Assembly: GCA_911728435.2 (NCBI GenBank)
Contig: OU452202.1
Span: 18,455,135 to 18,519,134 of the forward strand
DNA: 64,000 nt
Direction: 5' to 3'
Source of the DNA: Apoderus coryli
Taxonomy: Eukaryota > Arthropoda > Insecta > Coleoptera > Attelabidae
Each line of letters begins with the position of its first letter. Positions within the stretch are counted from its first letter, which is position 1. The notes under the pieces were generated by a model. It ran no database searches and had not been told where the DNA came from. It saw nothing but the letters and a program-made list of their open reading frames with translations. Of this stretch, positions 10,507 through 21,990 are shown piece after piece. A program made the position numbers and the translations under genes.

Positions 10507-11650
10507 TTATAAGCCATAAAAAAATCGACCAAAATTGAGAAACGCCACCTAGAGGCCTCTCATCACTTTCCATTTTAATCATTTTCGAAGTAGAAAATGT
10601 TCGGGAAACACTTTGACGTTACTTAATTAAAATTAACAACTGCTGTTTGGTAATTGTTAGGCACCTTTAATAAATATAACTGATGGCTTATTAACGATTT
10701 CAGCAAAAATAGTATGTGCAATTTCCTGCACTCCTATGGTTGCTGTTCTCGGCTGGCGCCTCGCCCATCAAATTCCATAACCATCCGGGAAAGTGTGCCT
10801 TTTCCTACTATGTACACAATATACTATTTCCGACAAGTCGACATTTTGTCTGAATGGTGTGGTTTACAGCGAAAACTGGTCTGCCACAAATTCAACTTAC
10901 ACACATAAAAACACATATTATTCATGTTTGGCTAATAAGAATGCAATCGATGTTGATAATTTTGAACACAAGGTCAGCTTGTGTAATAAAAATATTTTAT
11001 AGAATATCACAAATTCTCACTTCCTGCTTTGAGGTTCAATATGATAGGAAAACAAAAACAAAAAACACATAAAGAACATACATTCAATATAGAGCTTCAG
11101 CGCTCTATTCTTGGTCTCTCGCTAGTCTCGTTACTTCACCCATACGAGTATAAATACGGAGTTACACCTCTTTAAATCCACAACCGAGCATGATATGTCC
11201 AGAAAAAGAGAGAAGTTGGAAAATATATTTTTCTAGTATCCCATAAATAAAAATATAGGGAAAAAACAGGAAAAATAAAGCACAACCTGCAAATTATTGA
11301 TGTGTCTGAGAGCTTTCAAAAAAATGGACATTAGTTTCCATTTCAAATAACATTATATCATACGAGATAATCAGTTTTTGCTCTTTTTAGGATGTAAGGG
11401 GTCGGTATGTAATGGAATCCCCAAATGTATCGTTTTGTTTAATGTAGGTATGATACACATATTGGAAGAATCGTGAGATGGTAATGGAATAGAGGGTGGA
11501 TTTTCCGTTGATTGAATAATATCGGGGTTTCTATCCCAACAATAACTAAAAAAGCTACTCTAAAAAAATGGTAGTTGCCTGTGAGGTAATCTATACTCTA
11601 TTTGGTTTATCAATTATTATTATTATACTTTATTTTATTGTTGTTTAATA
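10507..11650 (+). other. Unassigned stretch with an eroded Cys-rich segment
   Basis: No intact gene. Between about 10,690 and 10,980 the base composition is richer and the plus strand is partly open. One frame gives CLFLLCTQYTISDKSTF, then CLNGVVYSENW, which loosely resembles a Kazal-type inhibitor domain (C-x4-C-T..., then C-x2-G-x2-Y). The C2-C3 spacing is too long and the following Cys is replaced by Trp. A TTTCAG just before 10,703 could be a splice acceptor, but the immediate frame hits a stop. I treat it as a possible pseudo-exon. A TATAAATA box near 11,150 is noted without further support. Confidence 0.25.
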
Positions 11651-12885
11651 CGAGGGATACCTTTTATAATTCGGGATTTGGCAACCCTGGTGTTGCGATC
11701 TGGCAACTGACAGCTCTATCGTAAAGTTGGACATTTTTGAGGTTATACGTACTCAGAACGTTTTGACATACGAGCGCTATTTGTGTTGTTTACAGTAACT
11801 TAAAAGATTCATCTCGGCTCAAAAATGGAATTAAATCGTGAACATTTTCGTGCGATTATTTTTTACAACTTTCGACGTGGATTAACTCAGCAAGAGGGCA
11901 TGGATAAACTTAATTCAATTTTTGGCGATGAAGCTCCATCAAGGACCAGTGTTTATCGATGATATGGTGAATTCAATCGTGGTCGTAGTTCACTCCAAGA
12001 CGAATTTCGTGAAGGTCGCTGTGCGCGAATTGATATTGCAAGATCGTCATGTGACCTATCAAGAGATTGAGACGACAGTCTTAGGCATTAGTGGGACCAG
12101 CATACATACATTTGACTGTCAAAACAAATTTGTTCGCGTTGGATCCCACACAATTTGTCAATCTCTCAAAAAAAAGCTCGTGTGTCGATTGGTCGAAAGA
12201 AATGCTCAAAAAATACGATCGCGGTGCTTCGAAGCACGTCTATGACATCGTGGATTTACGTGTATGAGTCCGAAAGTAAACAGCAGTGTATGTGTGTATG
12301 GGTGTTTCAAGATGAGCCAAATCCAACAAAAGTTGTTCGCGCACGAAGCACTTCCAAGCAAATGGTCGCGTGTTTTTTCTGAAAAACTGAACACGTCGCA
12401 ACCATACCGCTAGAACAACGCAGAACAGTCAATTCTGAGTGGTACACAACCATTTGTTAGCCAGTTGTCTTCCAAAAAATCAGGAAAATCAACCGCCGAA
12501 GACGGATCACTCTTCACCACGACAATGCGAGCTCTCACACATCGGCTCAAACAACTGCATTTTTGAGCACCCAAAACATCGATTTGATGAGTCAGCCGCC
12601 GTATAGTCCGGACTTGGCACCGAATGCTTTCTTTTTATTCCCGTACGTAAAAAACAAACTGAGAGGTCAACGTTTTTCGACACCTGAAGAAGCAGTTGCT
12701 GCATTCAGAATGCATGTTTTGGAGATACCTCAATAAAGGTGGCAAAAGTGCTTCGACAATTGGTTCAAACGCATGCAAAAGTGTACAGATCTTCATGCGA
12801 AATATTTTGAAAAATAATAAAGTGATTTTCGATGATTAATATTTGTTTTTGTTCTCTAATCAAGAAATATAAAAGGCAACCCTCG
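11651..12885 (+). mobile_element. Full-length mariner element, inactive
   Basis: Inverted terminal repeats CGAGGGATACCTTTTATA (11651-11668) and its near-complement (12868-12885) are flanked by TA on both sides, the mariner target duplication. The 1235-bp length is typical for the family. Between the repeats lies one degraded transposase gene on the plus strand (11825-12835). The terminal repeats differ at only a few positions, yet the gene carries many lesions, so the copy has been dead for some time. It is followed within 20 bp by an unrelated LINE relic. Confidence 0.93.
11825..12835 (+). pseudogene. Mariner transposase pseudogene
   Basis: The start MELNREHFRAIIFYNFRRGL is a typical mariner helix-turn-helix N-terminus, followed by a second helix-turn-helix segment with SRTSVYRWYGEFNRGR-like sequence in which TGG is changed to TGA. 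The catalytic domain is broken. The segment that should hold the first Asp (TGDES) is deleted, shifting frame before a WIYVYESESKQQ block. The second Asp survives in HHDNASSH. The third, 35 residues on, is Ala in SPDLAPNAFFLF, where mariners have Asp. Further stops and frameshifts follow. The enzyme would have cut and joined element ends as a dimer; this copy cannot. Confidence 0.9.
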
Positions 12886-12904
12886 TAGAGACACATTACT
12901 AGAT

Positions 12905-13620
12905 CTAACAACTAAATTATGTGGACGACACAAACATATTCGTCAGTAGCAGCAGTGTAGGAAATTTAGTTAATAGTGGTGAAAATTGTTACAAAAAGAC
13001 CGTGGACTAGTTCACGAGAAATAAACTATTCATAAACCAAGAAAAAACTCAAGTAGTTTTGTTCCGAACGAGAAATTCGAATTGGGAAACTCCTGCACGT
13101 CTGTGTTTGGCTGGTGAAGGTGTTGTGGTTGACAGGAGCGCAAGACTATTAGGAATCCATATAGATCAGTTTCTTTCATGGTCAGCCCATATTAAACTTT
13201 TAGTAACAAAACTAAATTCAGTTTGCTATGCGATTCGGGTTGTAGGTAGATACATGAACCAGAGAACATTTAAAGTGTTGTACTTAGCAAATTTTGAGTC
13301 AATTATTGTGCAAAAAAGAGTGCTGCGACTAGTAAAGGGATTGAGACCTTTAGACACCTGTAGAGGCTAATTTAAACAAGAAACAATATTCACAATTTCC
13401 GCAACAAGGGCTTGTTTGACACAACTGCAGAGCACTCCTATGACACAAGACGAGCAAATGTTATTTATACGCGTCATCGACTGACTATTTCTGAAAGCAG
13501 CCCACACTACGTGTGCATAAAATTTTTCAATAAACTGCCAATAGCACTATACAACAACTTGAGAATGTCAGTAAATTTAAGAAAATAGTTCAAATGCTTT
13601 TATTAGAATTAGAAACTTAG
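12905..13620 (+). pseudogene. LINE RT 3' half relic
   Basis: The RT catalytic box reads YVDD (12918-12929) in YVDDTNIF, then an NKLFINQEKTQVVLFRTR block, and LLGIHIDQFLSWSAHI, the 'LGi.iD..L.W..HI' thumb of Jockey/CR1-like RTs. A deletion removes part of the thumb before IIVQKRVLRLVKGLRPLDTC. The C-terminal part continues in broken frames with YTRHRLTISESSPHY and FFNKLPIALYN. The fingers and first catalytic Asp are absent. The relic differs in sequence from the copy at 61 kb, so it is a different lineage. Confidence 0.8.
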
Positions 13621-14425
13621 TCCATAAATGATTTTCTAATTAACTAGGAGGGAGTTGCAATATAGTCCCGACATTTTACAAATAGTTCTAAAGGCTGAAG
13701 TACGCCAGGGGCTGGAAACGGAAGAGTGTGTGTGTGAGTGGAGAACTTAAAAATCTAAATTTGTATTTGAATTGAAGAAATGGTCCAAAATTACGTTATA
13801 CTCAGAGTTAGGATTTTTCTTTTCCAAATTTTCAATGTGACGCTATCCTAAATAGGCAGATGAAAGTCAACCGAAAAAAACACCGACATGTACAGTAGAC
13901 GACCATAATAAGGTGCGTTCGTTCGCGTGTTTCACTTTGGCTCCTATTATCGATACTGGCAAACTGATAGCGACATAATTTTATTCAATAAGCCGCCAAT
14001 TTAAAACAATAAAACCACTAAATTAGAGGGTAATTCTAACCACGGAGCTGCAAGAATATAAAGCGCAAAAAACCGATATATAACAGAACATAATGTATTA
14101 TATTACAGTCATAAACGTGCAATAAAGGGCTTAAAGACTATTTGGTGTATATTAATTCTGTTAAGCCCCCTATAGTAATATTAATAGCTAAATAAATTTG
14201 AATTATATTACTTCAAAGTTTGATATGATGTATCAGTGAACTAACTGATGAAGGATTACTATTTATATTAATTACATTTTTATTGATAATCTAAGGTCAT
14301 AGTTTCTATTTATATTTTCCTGAAAGTAAGTAAGGTAGATCAAAAAATGGCATTATTTAAAGGTTGCTCGTTTTTTTTTTATTACGAAGTTACAAGCTGA
14401 CGGCGGCGCGGCGGTTTTCTCATTG
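13621..14425. other. No gene seen
   Basis: AT-rich sequence with no supported frame, RNA gene or terminal repeat. The next repeat begins at the TACAGGGTGTCCCA boundary. Confidence 0.4.
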
Positions 14426-15475
14426 TACAGGGTGTCCCATTTTGGGTGTCTTTACGTGATATCTCGGTTATTGTAAAATATAGAACCTTGCAGTTTTCTC
14501 CAGACTGAACTACTTTTTTATGAACCCGTATCATAAAAAAGTAGTAGTAGGGCGAAATTGAAAATATTGCATTTAGGGTACCCCCAGATAACCGAGATAC
14601 TGAGAGAGTTAGTAACTTGGTTACCCTTTAACTTAGCTGGAAGATAAAAACTGCGCCTGATGATGAAATTTTTCCATATAATCCAGTGAGGAAAACCATT
14701 TCGGAGATATAAACCAAACTTATGTTTTTTGTTTTTAAATTTTTTAAAGTAAATGTTCGAATTGACGTCCTTGGACTTCGAGAAATTTTACAAATCTGAG
14801 CAACAATTGCTCATGAACCGCTCTTCAGTTTTTGATTTTCATTGTCTTCATAGCTACCTAGATGTATTTAAACTTAAAACTTGTAAAAAAATTACAATAT
14901 AATATGCAATTTACTCATTTGGCAATATTTAAAAAACTAACCATTTTAGAGATATACAACCTTATACAAATTTACAGTAATTTTTATTGCTTAATAAAAT
15001 ATTGGGGTTTCTGTTTAAAAATATTGATTATTGACAGTTTTGCGCACCCTGTATTACTATTTGACACAGTTTAAAGTTCTCATAAAAAGACTATTTTTGA
15101 GATAGAAAGAGTATCCAAATAAACTAGTGAAGGTTCCCTTACAGGAATATTTTATAATGATTTCAGAGCCCGCAAACGTAATTTTTGACATAAAATCTTA
15201 AATTAGTCAGAAACGGTATAGAAAATGAGACACAAGGTTTAGTTGAAATTTTAATAATCCAAAACTGTAATAATATATACGGGTTTCCATTAGAAATAAG
15301 CAAGTTGATATGTACTTCCGGTATAACCAGAATTGTCAATAACTAATTTAACTATTTTACTTCATCTGCCCCCGTCGATATAGTTACCCTGCCAAATTTT
15401 AAAAATTCTGCTATGTATAATTTTCTATATACAGAGCGATTTGGTTCCCGGTGGGACACCCTGTATAATATAGAA
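14426..15475. mobile_element. Non-autonomous repeat bounded by TACAGGGTGTCCCA
   Basis: The left end TACAGGGTGTCCCA (14426-14439) faces a right end TGGGACACCCTGTA (15462-15475), a perfect 14-bp terminal inverted repeat. An internal CACCCTGTA at 15,045-15,053 suggests a composite of two elements. Short inverted segments (a GATATCTCGGTTAT block and its mirror near 14,590) lie inside. No transposase is encoded. The same ends recur at the 32.0-33.7 kb foldback and elsewhere. I do not recognise the superfamily. Confidence 0.6.
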
Positions 15476-16709
15476 CTGGCAAATTATTCTTATTATCAGC
15501 TCGTCTTAATTACGAATATGCGTTTCGTAAGCTTTTGAGGTTCTCACAAAGAAAATAATTAAAGGGTTTAAAAATCCTAAGGGTTACGCTTGGGAGAATC
15601 CGCGGCCCAGGTCATGGGATCGCCTCTTCCAATCCATAGGTGTGGAAATCACTGACCTAGATACTGGCGCAAGTATAAACAAAAATGTGGAGGTGCCACG
15701 TCCTTTCGAAGCCACATTTTTATGTCTTCAAATTCAGATAAAGTATTCGTTTAAACGAACAAGCAGCAAGTTAATTATTAGATTATCTTCAACAATACCA
15801 GCCACGTTGTTTTAACACTAAATTTTTGCTAGAAACTTCTAGAGAAAAAACTTATAGCTTCGCCTCCATCCAATAGAGATGGAGACACATGATAGATCGC
15901 AAAATGTTTTAATAATTGTTTGAATAACTCTGTAACCGAACCAAATTCTTCTATTAAATGGCCTTCAAGATATGGAAATGACTTTATTTTTGAGAAGATA
16001 TAAAATCCAAAATTTACAATTCTGAATGGTGTCCAAATTTACAGGCGTTAAAGACACGCATCAGCCAAGAATGCGTGGATTTTATGATAGATTGGGATAA
16101 TATTTAGCGCAAAAACGTGGTTTATTTGAACATTTGCGTTTTTTCCTTATGGACTATTTAGATGATTTGTTCAATTTTGTCATTTAAAGGCTGAATCAAT
16201 GCATCACCGGCAAACATACAGGCCTCTCAGCTCCAATAGAAATTCGGACGACCTATGCCGACATTGAATTAAGTTGAAAGGTCTGTATGTTTCAACAGAG
16301 TGTTGATTGATATCGTGCAAGAATAGTGCTCACTTTTTCTAACAACCAAAATCTGGAAATTATTCTCAGCTGATAACAAATTCAACTCTTTGAGGAAAAG
16401 TTTTTGTAGTTAAAATAATTTGGGAAGCAGGAATGTATGATTTTGCATTGTCTTTCCAGTGGTCCATTCGACCATTTACCACCCGGTATAGATCTGAAAG
16501 CAGACAGGTCTCTAGTAATCACTTACCGTCTAAGTAGGTACCTTTGTCGGGCTCGTCAAATAATTTTCCACCGTTTCGCATCTTAATAAACCCATTTAGG
16601 TGTGTCTGCATTACCGGATTACATAACTGCTTGTGTATGTGTGGATGGACGAGTGCGTAATTAGTGACCAAATAGGTGTTAATATTCCAGAAAATTAGTT
16701 GCAAATTAC
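15476..16709. other. Mostly unassigned; possible transposase C-terminal scrap
   Basis: No intact gene. At about 16,030-16,140 broken plus-strand frames read LQALKTRISQ and LAQKRGLFEHLRFF, resembling the 'LK.RI......GghfEHL' end of some Tc1/mariner-superfamily transposases. The match is short and frameshifted. The remainder shows nothing I can support. Confidence 0.3.
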
Positions 16710-17170
16710 GTAATTATTAGGTAGTCTTTGGAGTAAAACGAGATCCGATAGTGACAACGGTATATTCTAGTGCCAAACCTATTATTTGATAATATTAAAG
16801 CTTTTTCAAGATCTATTTCCATTAAAAAAATGTTAAAATACGCCGAAACTGCGGTGTGAACACAGGAAAAAGTCCCTGGGCCTAAATCTGGAGAAGACGG
16901 TGGGTGGGTAAGCAATTCGAAGGCCAATTCATTGCCATAGTTTTCATCGATTTGTGACACGGCACATTGTATTGGTGAAACAACCTTTTTTTCGTTTGCA
17001 AATGTGGCCGTATCTTTGCAATTTCAATCGATCCAAAAGTGCAATATTTATCAAAATTCGAAAATCACTTTTTTCCATTTTTTTTTTCAATAACAAACGT
17101 TGCTTCGCGCAAAATGCTATATCTCTATTGTTTGAAGATTAGTACTAAATAAAAATCATATGGAAAACCT
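16710..17170 (-). pseudogene. Mariner transposase C-terminal relic
   Basis: On the minus strand the sequence reads HQYNVPCHKSMKTMA (near 16,975-16,930) and, one frameshift later, LAFELLTHPPSSPDLGPGTF. These correspond to the mariner 'HqDNAPcH' and 'hPPYSPDLAPsDFF' segments that hold the second and third catalytic Asp. The second Asp is Tyr here and the third is lost in PGTF, so the copy is dead. Upstream sequence (GLDRLKLQRYGHICKRKKG-like) may be part of the same gene. It differs from the 11.65-kb mariner, so the window held at least two mariner lineages. Confidence 0.7.
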
Positions 17171-19079
17171 TCTAGTAACGCCATCTATCATACGGACTTA
17201 TTGAATGGCCTAATATCATACTATAGGAATTTCCGGCTCTGTAAAATATTTTGGCAATTACTTAGACAAACAAATTCAAAATAAATTGATAAAAAAATTG
17301 AGGATACGGTTAGAGAGGTGTCAAAAAATCCTCAAAAATAAATACACTACAAAATATACAGAGTACTGTAAAGTAAAGAAACGGATAAATATTTTCAAAA
17401 TGCTACATTTTTAAAAGAAAAGCCTAGACACGTTAGTTTCGATTTATTATTTAGCAATTTTGTATATACAATTTGAAATATACGGCGGCGCAACCATCTA
17501 AGTCATGTTTCAAATTTCCACCCCTAGTTTTTAAAGCACTTTTTTATGTTGCTGCTTCCATCCTGAGTATAATGATGTGCCACACGTCGGGGGTAACATA
17601 AGAAAACATGTATCATTTTAAAAAAAATGTTCAGTTACTTTACGGACACCCTGTATATGTGCCGTTTGTCAGAAAGTTGATAGCCATATCCGGAAGTGGC
17701 ACAAATTTCACAATATTTTAGATGGATATATATTGATATAGATTTTTCAAAATAAACTATCCCTATGTATACATACGGAATAGTCACATTACATTGGGCT
17801 AGAATTTGAAACACTTATTGTTACTGAACTTATTTTCGTAATTCTATAAGCAAATATTAATTTCATATTATTTTATTCGGAGCAAAAACAAAGGAGTCGT
17901 TTCTCTGAACATTTTACCCTGTATAACAGGTATACACAATATTACACTTTCATGACAAATTAGCATATTAAATTCTATGCGGCAATGCATTAGCATCTAT
18001 ACTACTGATGACTAATACTTTCTCTATATATCCATTATCAACCCTCTTTTCGAGTTATGTGTATAAAACATTAGAGGACCACCTAAAATGCAACCCCCCT
18101 ATGAAAACTCGTAACAGTCCCCATACATATACAAGTATAAGCTCCGCTTTCAGCCGCAATTCTACAAAATTTATTGACTGTAGTTGATTAAACATTAAAC
18201 AAGTGTGATCGGTATAATATAAACCCCCTTTCAATGCCGCGTCAGATGAGCGAAGGATAATAATAAACTGAGCATAATACTTAATATGTCAAAGCAACTA
18301 AAGGATATTAGTAGGTATATGCTTTGATCATTATGACGAAAAAAAAAAGACGGAAAAATTTTTATATGAAAAGAAAATTAAGTTAGGTACACAGTATTCA
18401 TTTCCAGGCAAAATTATCAGATATACAGGTTTTGGCGAAGTCTTTGCAAAAAATATGTCATTATGGGCCAGAGTGAGTTTACTTAAATGTCATCTTAGAT
18501 CAATTTACATACATGTTCTTATGCAAATGAAGCGTGTTTAAAAGCGTTTGCACCTATAATTCAGCAATAATGGGCAACGCTGCCACTCTCGTATATACCT
18601 AATATACAACGAGATACAACCAACTGACTGCCGCCTGTCGCCTTTCATATAAACATAGTTGCCAGCGTTTAATTGGACTAAGTATAGCCATCGTAAAAAT
18701 TAAATATACTGTGGTATAGCTTACCAATCTTGCCATTTAAAAAACAGCATAAGAAGCACGCTTCATATAGATGCAGCACAGGTTTAATGGAAAATATACC
18801 AGTATATTGTAGATTATAATTATTATTTTGATTCTCTCTATCGCTAGCACACAGTCGCAAATTTATAGTGCTATGCTAATACTGTTTATTTGATTATTTA
18901 CATCACTTGTAAATAATCAGCTGATGAACATTTTCTACAAACAATACTTTAGAAATATTAGATCAATGTAGTATGAAGTTTGCGCTAAATACTAGGACAC
19001 CCTATATTTACCAAACTCATTCCGTATCTTGTAGCGGCTTAGAATATATAAATAATATACTACTCTCAATTTTAATACA
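17171..19079. other. No gene seen; repeat ends present
   Basis: CACCCTGTATA at 17,647-17,657, ACCCTGTA at 17,916-17,923 and a diverged CACCCTATAT near 18,993 mark ends of decayed repeats. CpG-bearing short segments occur near 18.6 kb. No supported coding frame. Confidence 0.4.
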
Positions 19080-19176
19080 GGTAAATTTAATTTTTTTATG
19101 ATTGTTTAACCAAGAAATATTTCATGATTACATTTATAATTTTTGACACCAGATGATTACAGCTACTACAAAAAAT

Positions 19177-20037
19177 CTAATACAGACACAAATTATCACG
19201 CTCCTGTGTCTTGACCAAATGACACCGTCTCATTTCTTTATTCCTTTCCTGCTGTTCGACTTCTTTCTTCAAGGGTTCTTTTAATTCACTTACAATATCT
19301 TCATTATTAAAATACATAACTAACACTTCGTTTGTAAACACAACGGACTTACTATTTTTAGGAAAATATTTGCATCTAATAGCCTCTTCACATTCAACCA
19401 TTTCATTAGTATGTCCTTTATCTCGTTTCTGTTTCAAAATTGAAGAATTATTATTACTTCCTTCATTTGGAGTCGTGGCATCTTCCATTTTCGGTCTTTC
19501 ATCATTATTTGGTTTCGTAATTTTGTGTTTTTTGTAATCCTTACGATTTTTCCGATTTTTGCTGTCAAACGAAGAAGTACTGGGTCTATGTAGCATTGGT
19601 GATGATTTTGGTGAATCGGGCGAATGTTTACTACTCACGAAATATGGAACACTAGCACCGTATCGTTTCGGCATATTCTGTTCATCTTTCATTAGCTGTT
19701 CTAAACTATCACGAGCATTTACCAAATTTGTATTATCACTATTAAATCTGGGGTTACTTTCAATTATTGATTCCGTTATTTCTAATCCACGTAATGTATC
19801 AGTCAAGTCCTGTTCAATATTTTGATGTTCTTTTTCAAAATTCTCCTTACAACTCCAAGATTTAGTTTTATTTAATTTTTTCTCGTCACGAGGAGATATA
19901 CTTATGTTATTTTCCGATGAGCTTGGTTTGAATTTTGAGTCATTTTTGAAAAACTTACTACTACTCGCTTCACATGAATCTGTTGCCAAATTATCGCTGG
20001 AATCAAATGTATCATCAGCTGAGTGAATATTAGACAT
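19177..20037 (-). CDS. Uncharacterised Ser/Lys-rich protein, 286 aa, single exon
   Basis: I do not recognise the family. Translation from the ATG at 20037 (context AAA-ATG-T, A at -3) gives 286 uninterrupted residues. A longer frame upstream has only a TTG, so this ATG is the sensible start. The first ~165 residues are rich in Ser, Asn, Asp and Lys and probably disordered. They are followed by an SP-rich patch (HSPDSPKSSP) and a basic cluster (KNRKNRKDYKKHK) that could be a nuclear signal. The last ~57 residues look more ordered, starting KSVVFTNEVLVMYFN. KSVVF fits the protein phosphatase 1 docking pattern [RK]-x(0-1)-[VI]-x-[FW]. The C-terminus is acidic/basic mixed and ends RDNLCLY. Frames this long are rare here, so it is probably a real gene or a recent retrocopy. 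No intron is visible. Confidence 0.7.
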   Translation of the reverse strand: MSNIHSADDTFDSSDNLATDSCEASSSKFFKNDSKFKPSSSENNISISPRDEKKLNKTKSWSCKENFEKEHQNIEQDLTDTLRGLEITESIIESNPRFNSDNTNLVNARDSLEQLMKDEQNMPKRYGASVPYFVSSKHSPDSPKSSPMLHRPSTSSFDSKNRKNRKDYKKHKITKPNNDERPKMEDATTPNEGSNNNSSILKQKRDKGHTNEMVECEEAIRCKYFPKNSKSVVFTNEVLVMYFNNEDIVSELKEPLKKEVEQQERNKEMRRCHLVKTQERDNLCLY

Positions 20038-20589
20038 TTTAGTATAAATTTGGATAGGTGTCAAAAATGACGTACTTCAGAGTGTGTTGGATGACTTTGG
20101 TGTGAAACACATATACTTGGCGACCAAGTCAGGTATCAAATAATAATATTTTGTAAGAAAGTGAAAAGTTTAGGTAGTTAATTACCTGTAGGTAAAAAGC
20201 TAAACTAAATATTTACTTGGAGTGTAATAGAGTATCATAAAACTAAAAGGATTATAATGGCATCAGGGTTTATTGTACCTACCCTTTTACAAAATATATG
20301 ATATACAAATAGCTTGTATTTTGGTAATTGTGATTTACTGGTCGATACTTTCATCGGGGCAACTACCCTACATCGCTATCTACCACCATATTAAATACTA
20401 GATAAACCTACTACTATTACTACTACAATAATTATTATTGTTAACAACCCTACAGAGTGGCTTGAGTGGGGTTTTTTCTTTAATCTCAAATAACATATTT
20501 TTTTTTGGGTACCTCAGTCTTATAGATAAATAAATCATTGGACTGATGTCTAGTTCACTGTTATTCGCTTCTGAGTTTAACATTCTGTC
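20038..20589. other. Presumed 5' flank of the 286-aa gene
   Basis: No coding frame of note. The sequence just upstream of the ATG (20,038-20,130) has no obvious splice acceptor and is presumably 5' UTR. A promoter could not be identified with confidence. Confidence 0.35.
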
Positions 20590-21016
20590 AATAAGATGTA
20601 CAGGGTGTTATCTATTTTTTGTGTTAATTGTTTTAGGTTATATCCTATTAATCCAATGAAATATTGTTCAATATTTCGGATGTGTTTAAAAACTATAAAT
20701 TCTTGAACCCTTTGTTAAGCCTCTTCCTTAGGCTCAATGTTTTCCAAAAGTTAATCAGCACCTAGAGGTATCCTGGAGTATCTTTGTTCCAAATTTGTTA
20801 AAAATCTGTTTTTGGTTATCGCGAATACAGATTTTTCTGACCCTTTTTTAGCCTTTTCACGGACGCCTATGGTACACAAATCTTTTGTCTTCTATTTTTA
20901 ACATCAATTCAACTACTTAAAAGGCTAAATGTATCATTTTGCCACCTTTTTATTTATGAATGTCTATGTAAACAATTTTTTTATGCTTATCTTATATATC
21001 AAAACTATATAATTAG

Positions 21017-21415
21017 CAGGGGCGGCTATTCCTATTAGGCAAGTGAGGCGGTGCCTCACTAACTTTTTAACTACCTAAGATTTTTTGACGCACAGATTGA
21101 TATATTGTATACCTATTATACCTACGCATATGATGATTTGTTTTAAATTATGAAAATAACTGTCATGAAAATCGTGCGTCCATTTGATGCTCGCTATCCC
21201 ATGAGGCAACAATGCCCTACCCGCGGCTTGCCCGTCGGCGAACGCAGAACGAGAGTAGGCCAACGTCAATAAAAACATCCATACTGGCCGTAAATAAATC
21301 ATTTGAAGGGCGAGGCACTGCCTTTTGTCCCTATGCACGGCGAGTTGCCACTTTTAATTATTTATTATACATCTTTTTACCCCTCACAACCCTCAGGACT
21401 CACGGGCCGCCACTG
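21017..21415. mobile_element. hAT-type MITE with 8-bp target duplication
   Basis: The 399-bp element starts CAGGGGCGGC and ends GGGCCGCCACTG, typical hAT-like short terminal inverted repeats (CAGNGGCGGC). It is flanked by the perfect 8-bp target duplication ATAATTAG (21,009-21,016 and 21,416-21,423). Its base composition is clearly more GC-rich than the surrounding array. Subterminal GAGGC and GCCTC stretches occur. No transposase. It interrupts a ~150-bp tandem monomer, which proves insertion after the array formed. Confidence 0.92.
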
Positions 21416-21428
21416 ATAATTAGCCAAT

Positions 21429-21480
21429 TTTTCTAGTGTGTTTGGGAAATTTGAATAAATTTCCCAAACACACTAGAAAA
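21429..21480. repeat. Perfect 24-bp hairpin, 4-nt loop
   Basis: Arms 21,429-21,452 and 21,457-21,480 are exact reverse complements around the loop GAAT. The core is CTAGTGTGTTTGGGAAATTT. Other monomers of the same tandem array have no such palindrome, so it arose locally after the array spread. Confidence 0.95.
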
Positions 21481-21990
21481 TATAATTATTTGTTTCATTT
21501 TTGACCTCTTTTTCCACTCTTTATGAACGCCTGCGTCAACCAATTCTTCTGTGACATTTTTAGGTGATTTTCAATCACAACTATGAAATATTATTCCATA
21601 TTTCGAATAAATTTATATAGGAAATATTTTTTATTTTGACCCCATTTCCACTATTTATGAACGCCTATGTAAGCAAGTCTTTTATGATATATTTCGTAGA
21701 TTATATTCTATCAAAGCTATAAATAACTAGTCAATTTTCTATGCTTTGGAAACATATGTTTTTTTAAAGTTTTTAACCCCTTTTCGAAAGCCTATTTTTT
21801 TATGATTAATGTATTAGGTTATACCAATGAAAAAGTATTCAATATTTCGGATAAGTTAAGAAGTATGACTTTTGAAATTTCTAAACTCTTTTTTAATCCG
21901 CATGCCTACGCTTGATGATTCCTAAAAGTATTTACGGTAAAAATTATTTTTTTTTTTTCATGAAACTAATAGCCTCCATATTACATATAT

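Larger units (their letters stand above)
20590..21990 (+). repeat. Dispersed ~150-bp tandem array, copy 1
   Basis: Five or six diverged monomers of about 145-155 bp. Recurrent landmarks per monomer are an ACCCCTTTT-like block, TTTATGAACGCCTATGTAA, ATGATATATTT, a TTATATTCTATC block, and CAATATTTCGGATA. The left flank includes TATCGCGAATACAGA, and the right flank includes CATGAAAC with ATGGAGAGCTAAA. The same flanks and monomers recur inverted at 48.8-49.3 kb and again at 56.1-56.5 kb, so the array travels as part of a larger mobile unit. One monomer is split by a hAT MITE (21,017-21,415), and the adjacent segment holds a perfect 24-bp hairpin. No coding. Confidence 0.75.

Noticed and set aside
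10263..10582. Two overlapping minus-strand frames of 70-89 codons
   Set aside because: They translate the 50-bp satellite and its edge; the product is only a repeated DFRFQ-type unit set by the DNA repeat.
14656..14667. CTGATGATGAAA, resembling a hammerhead core
   Set aside because: There is no room for stem II between CTGATGA and GAAA.
20038..20064. Nine extra codons upstream of the 286-aa protein
   Set aside because: The extension begins with TTG, which is not a normal eukaryotic start; the ATG at 20,037 has a good context.
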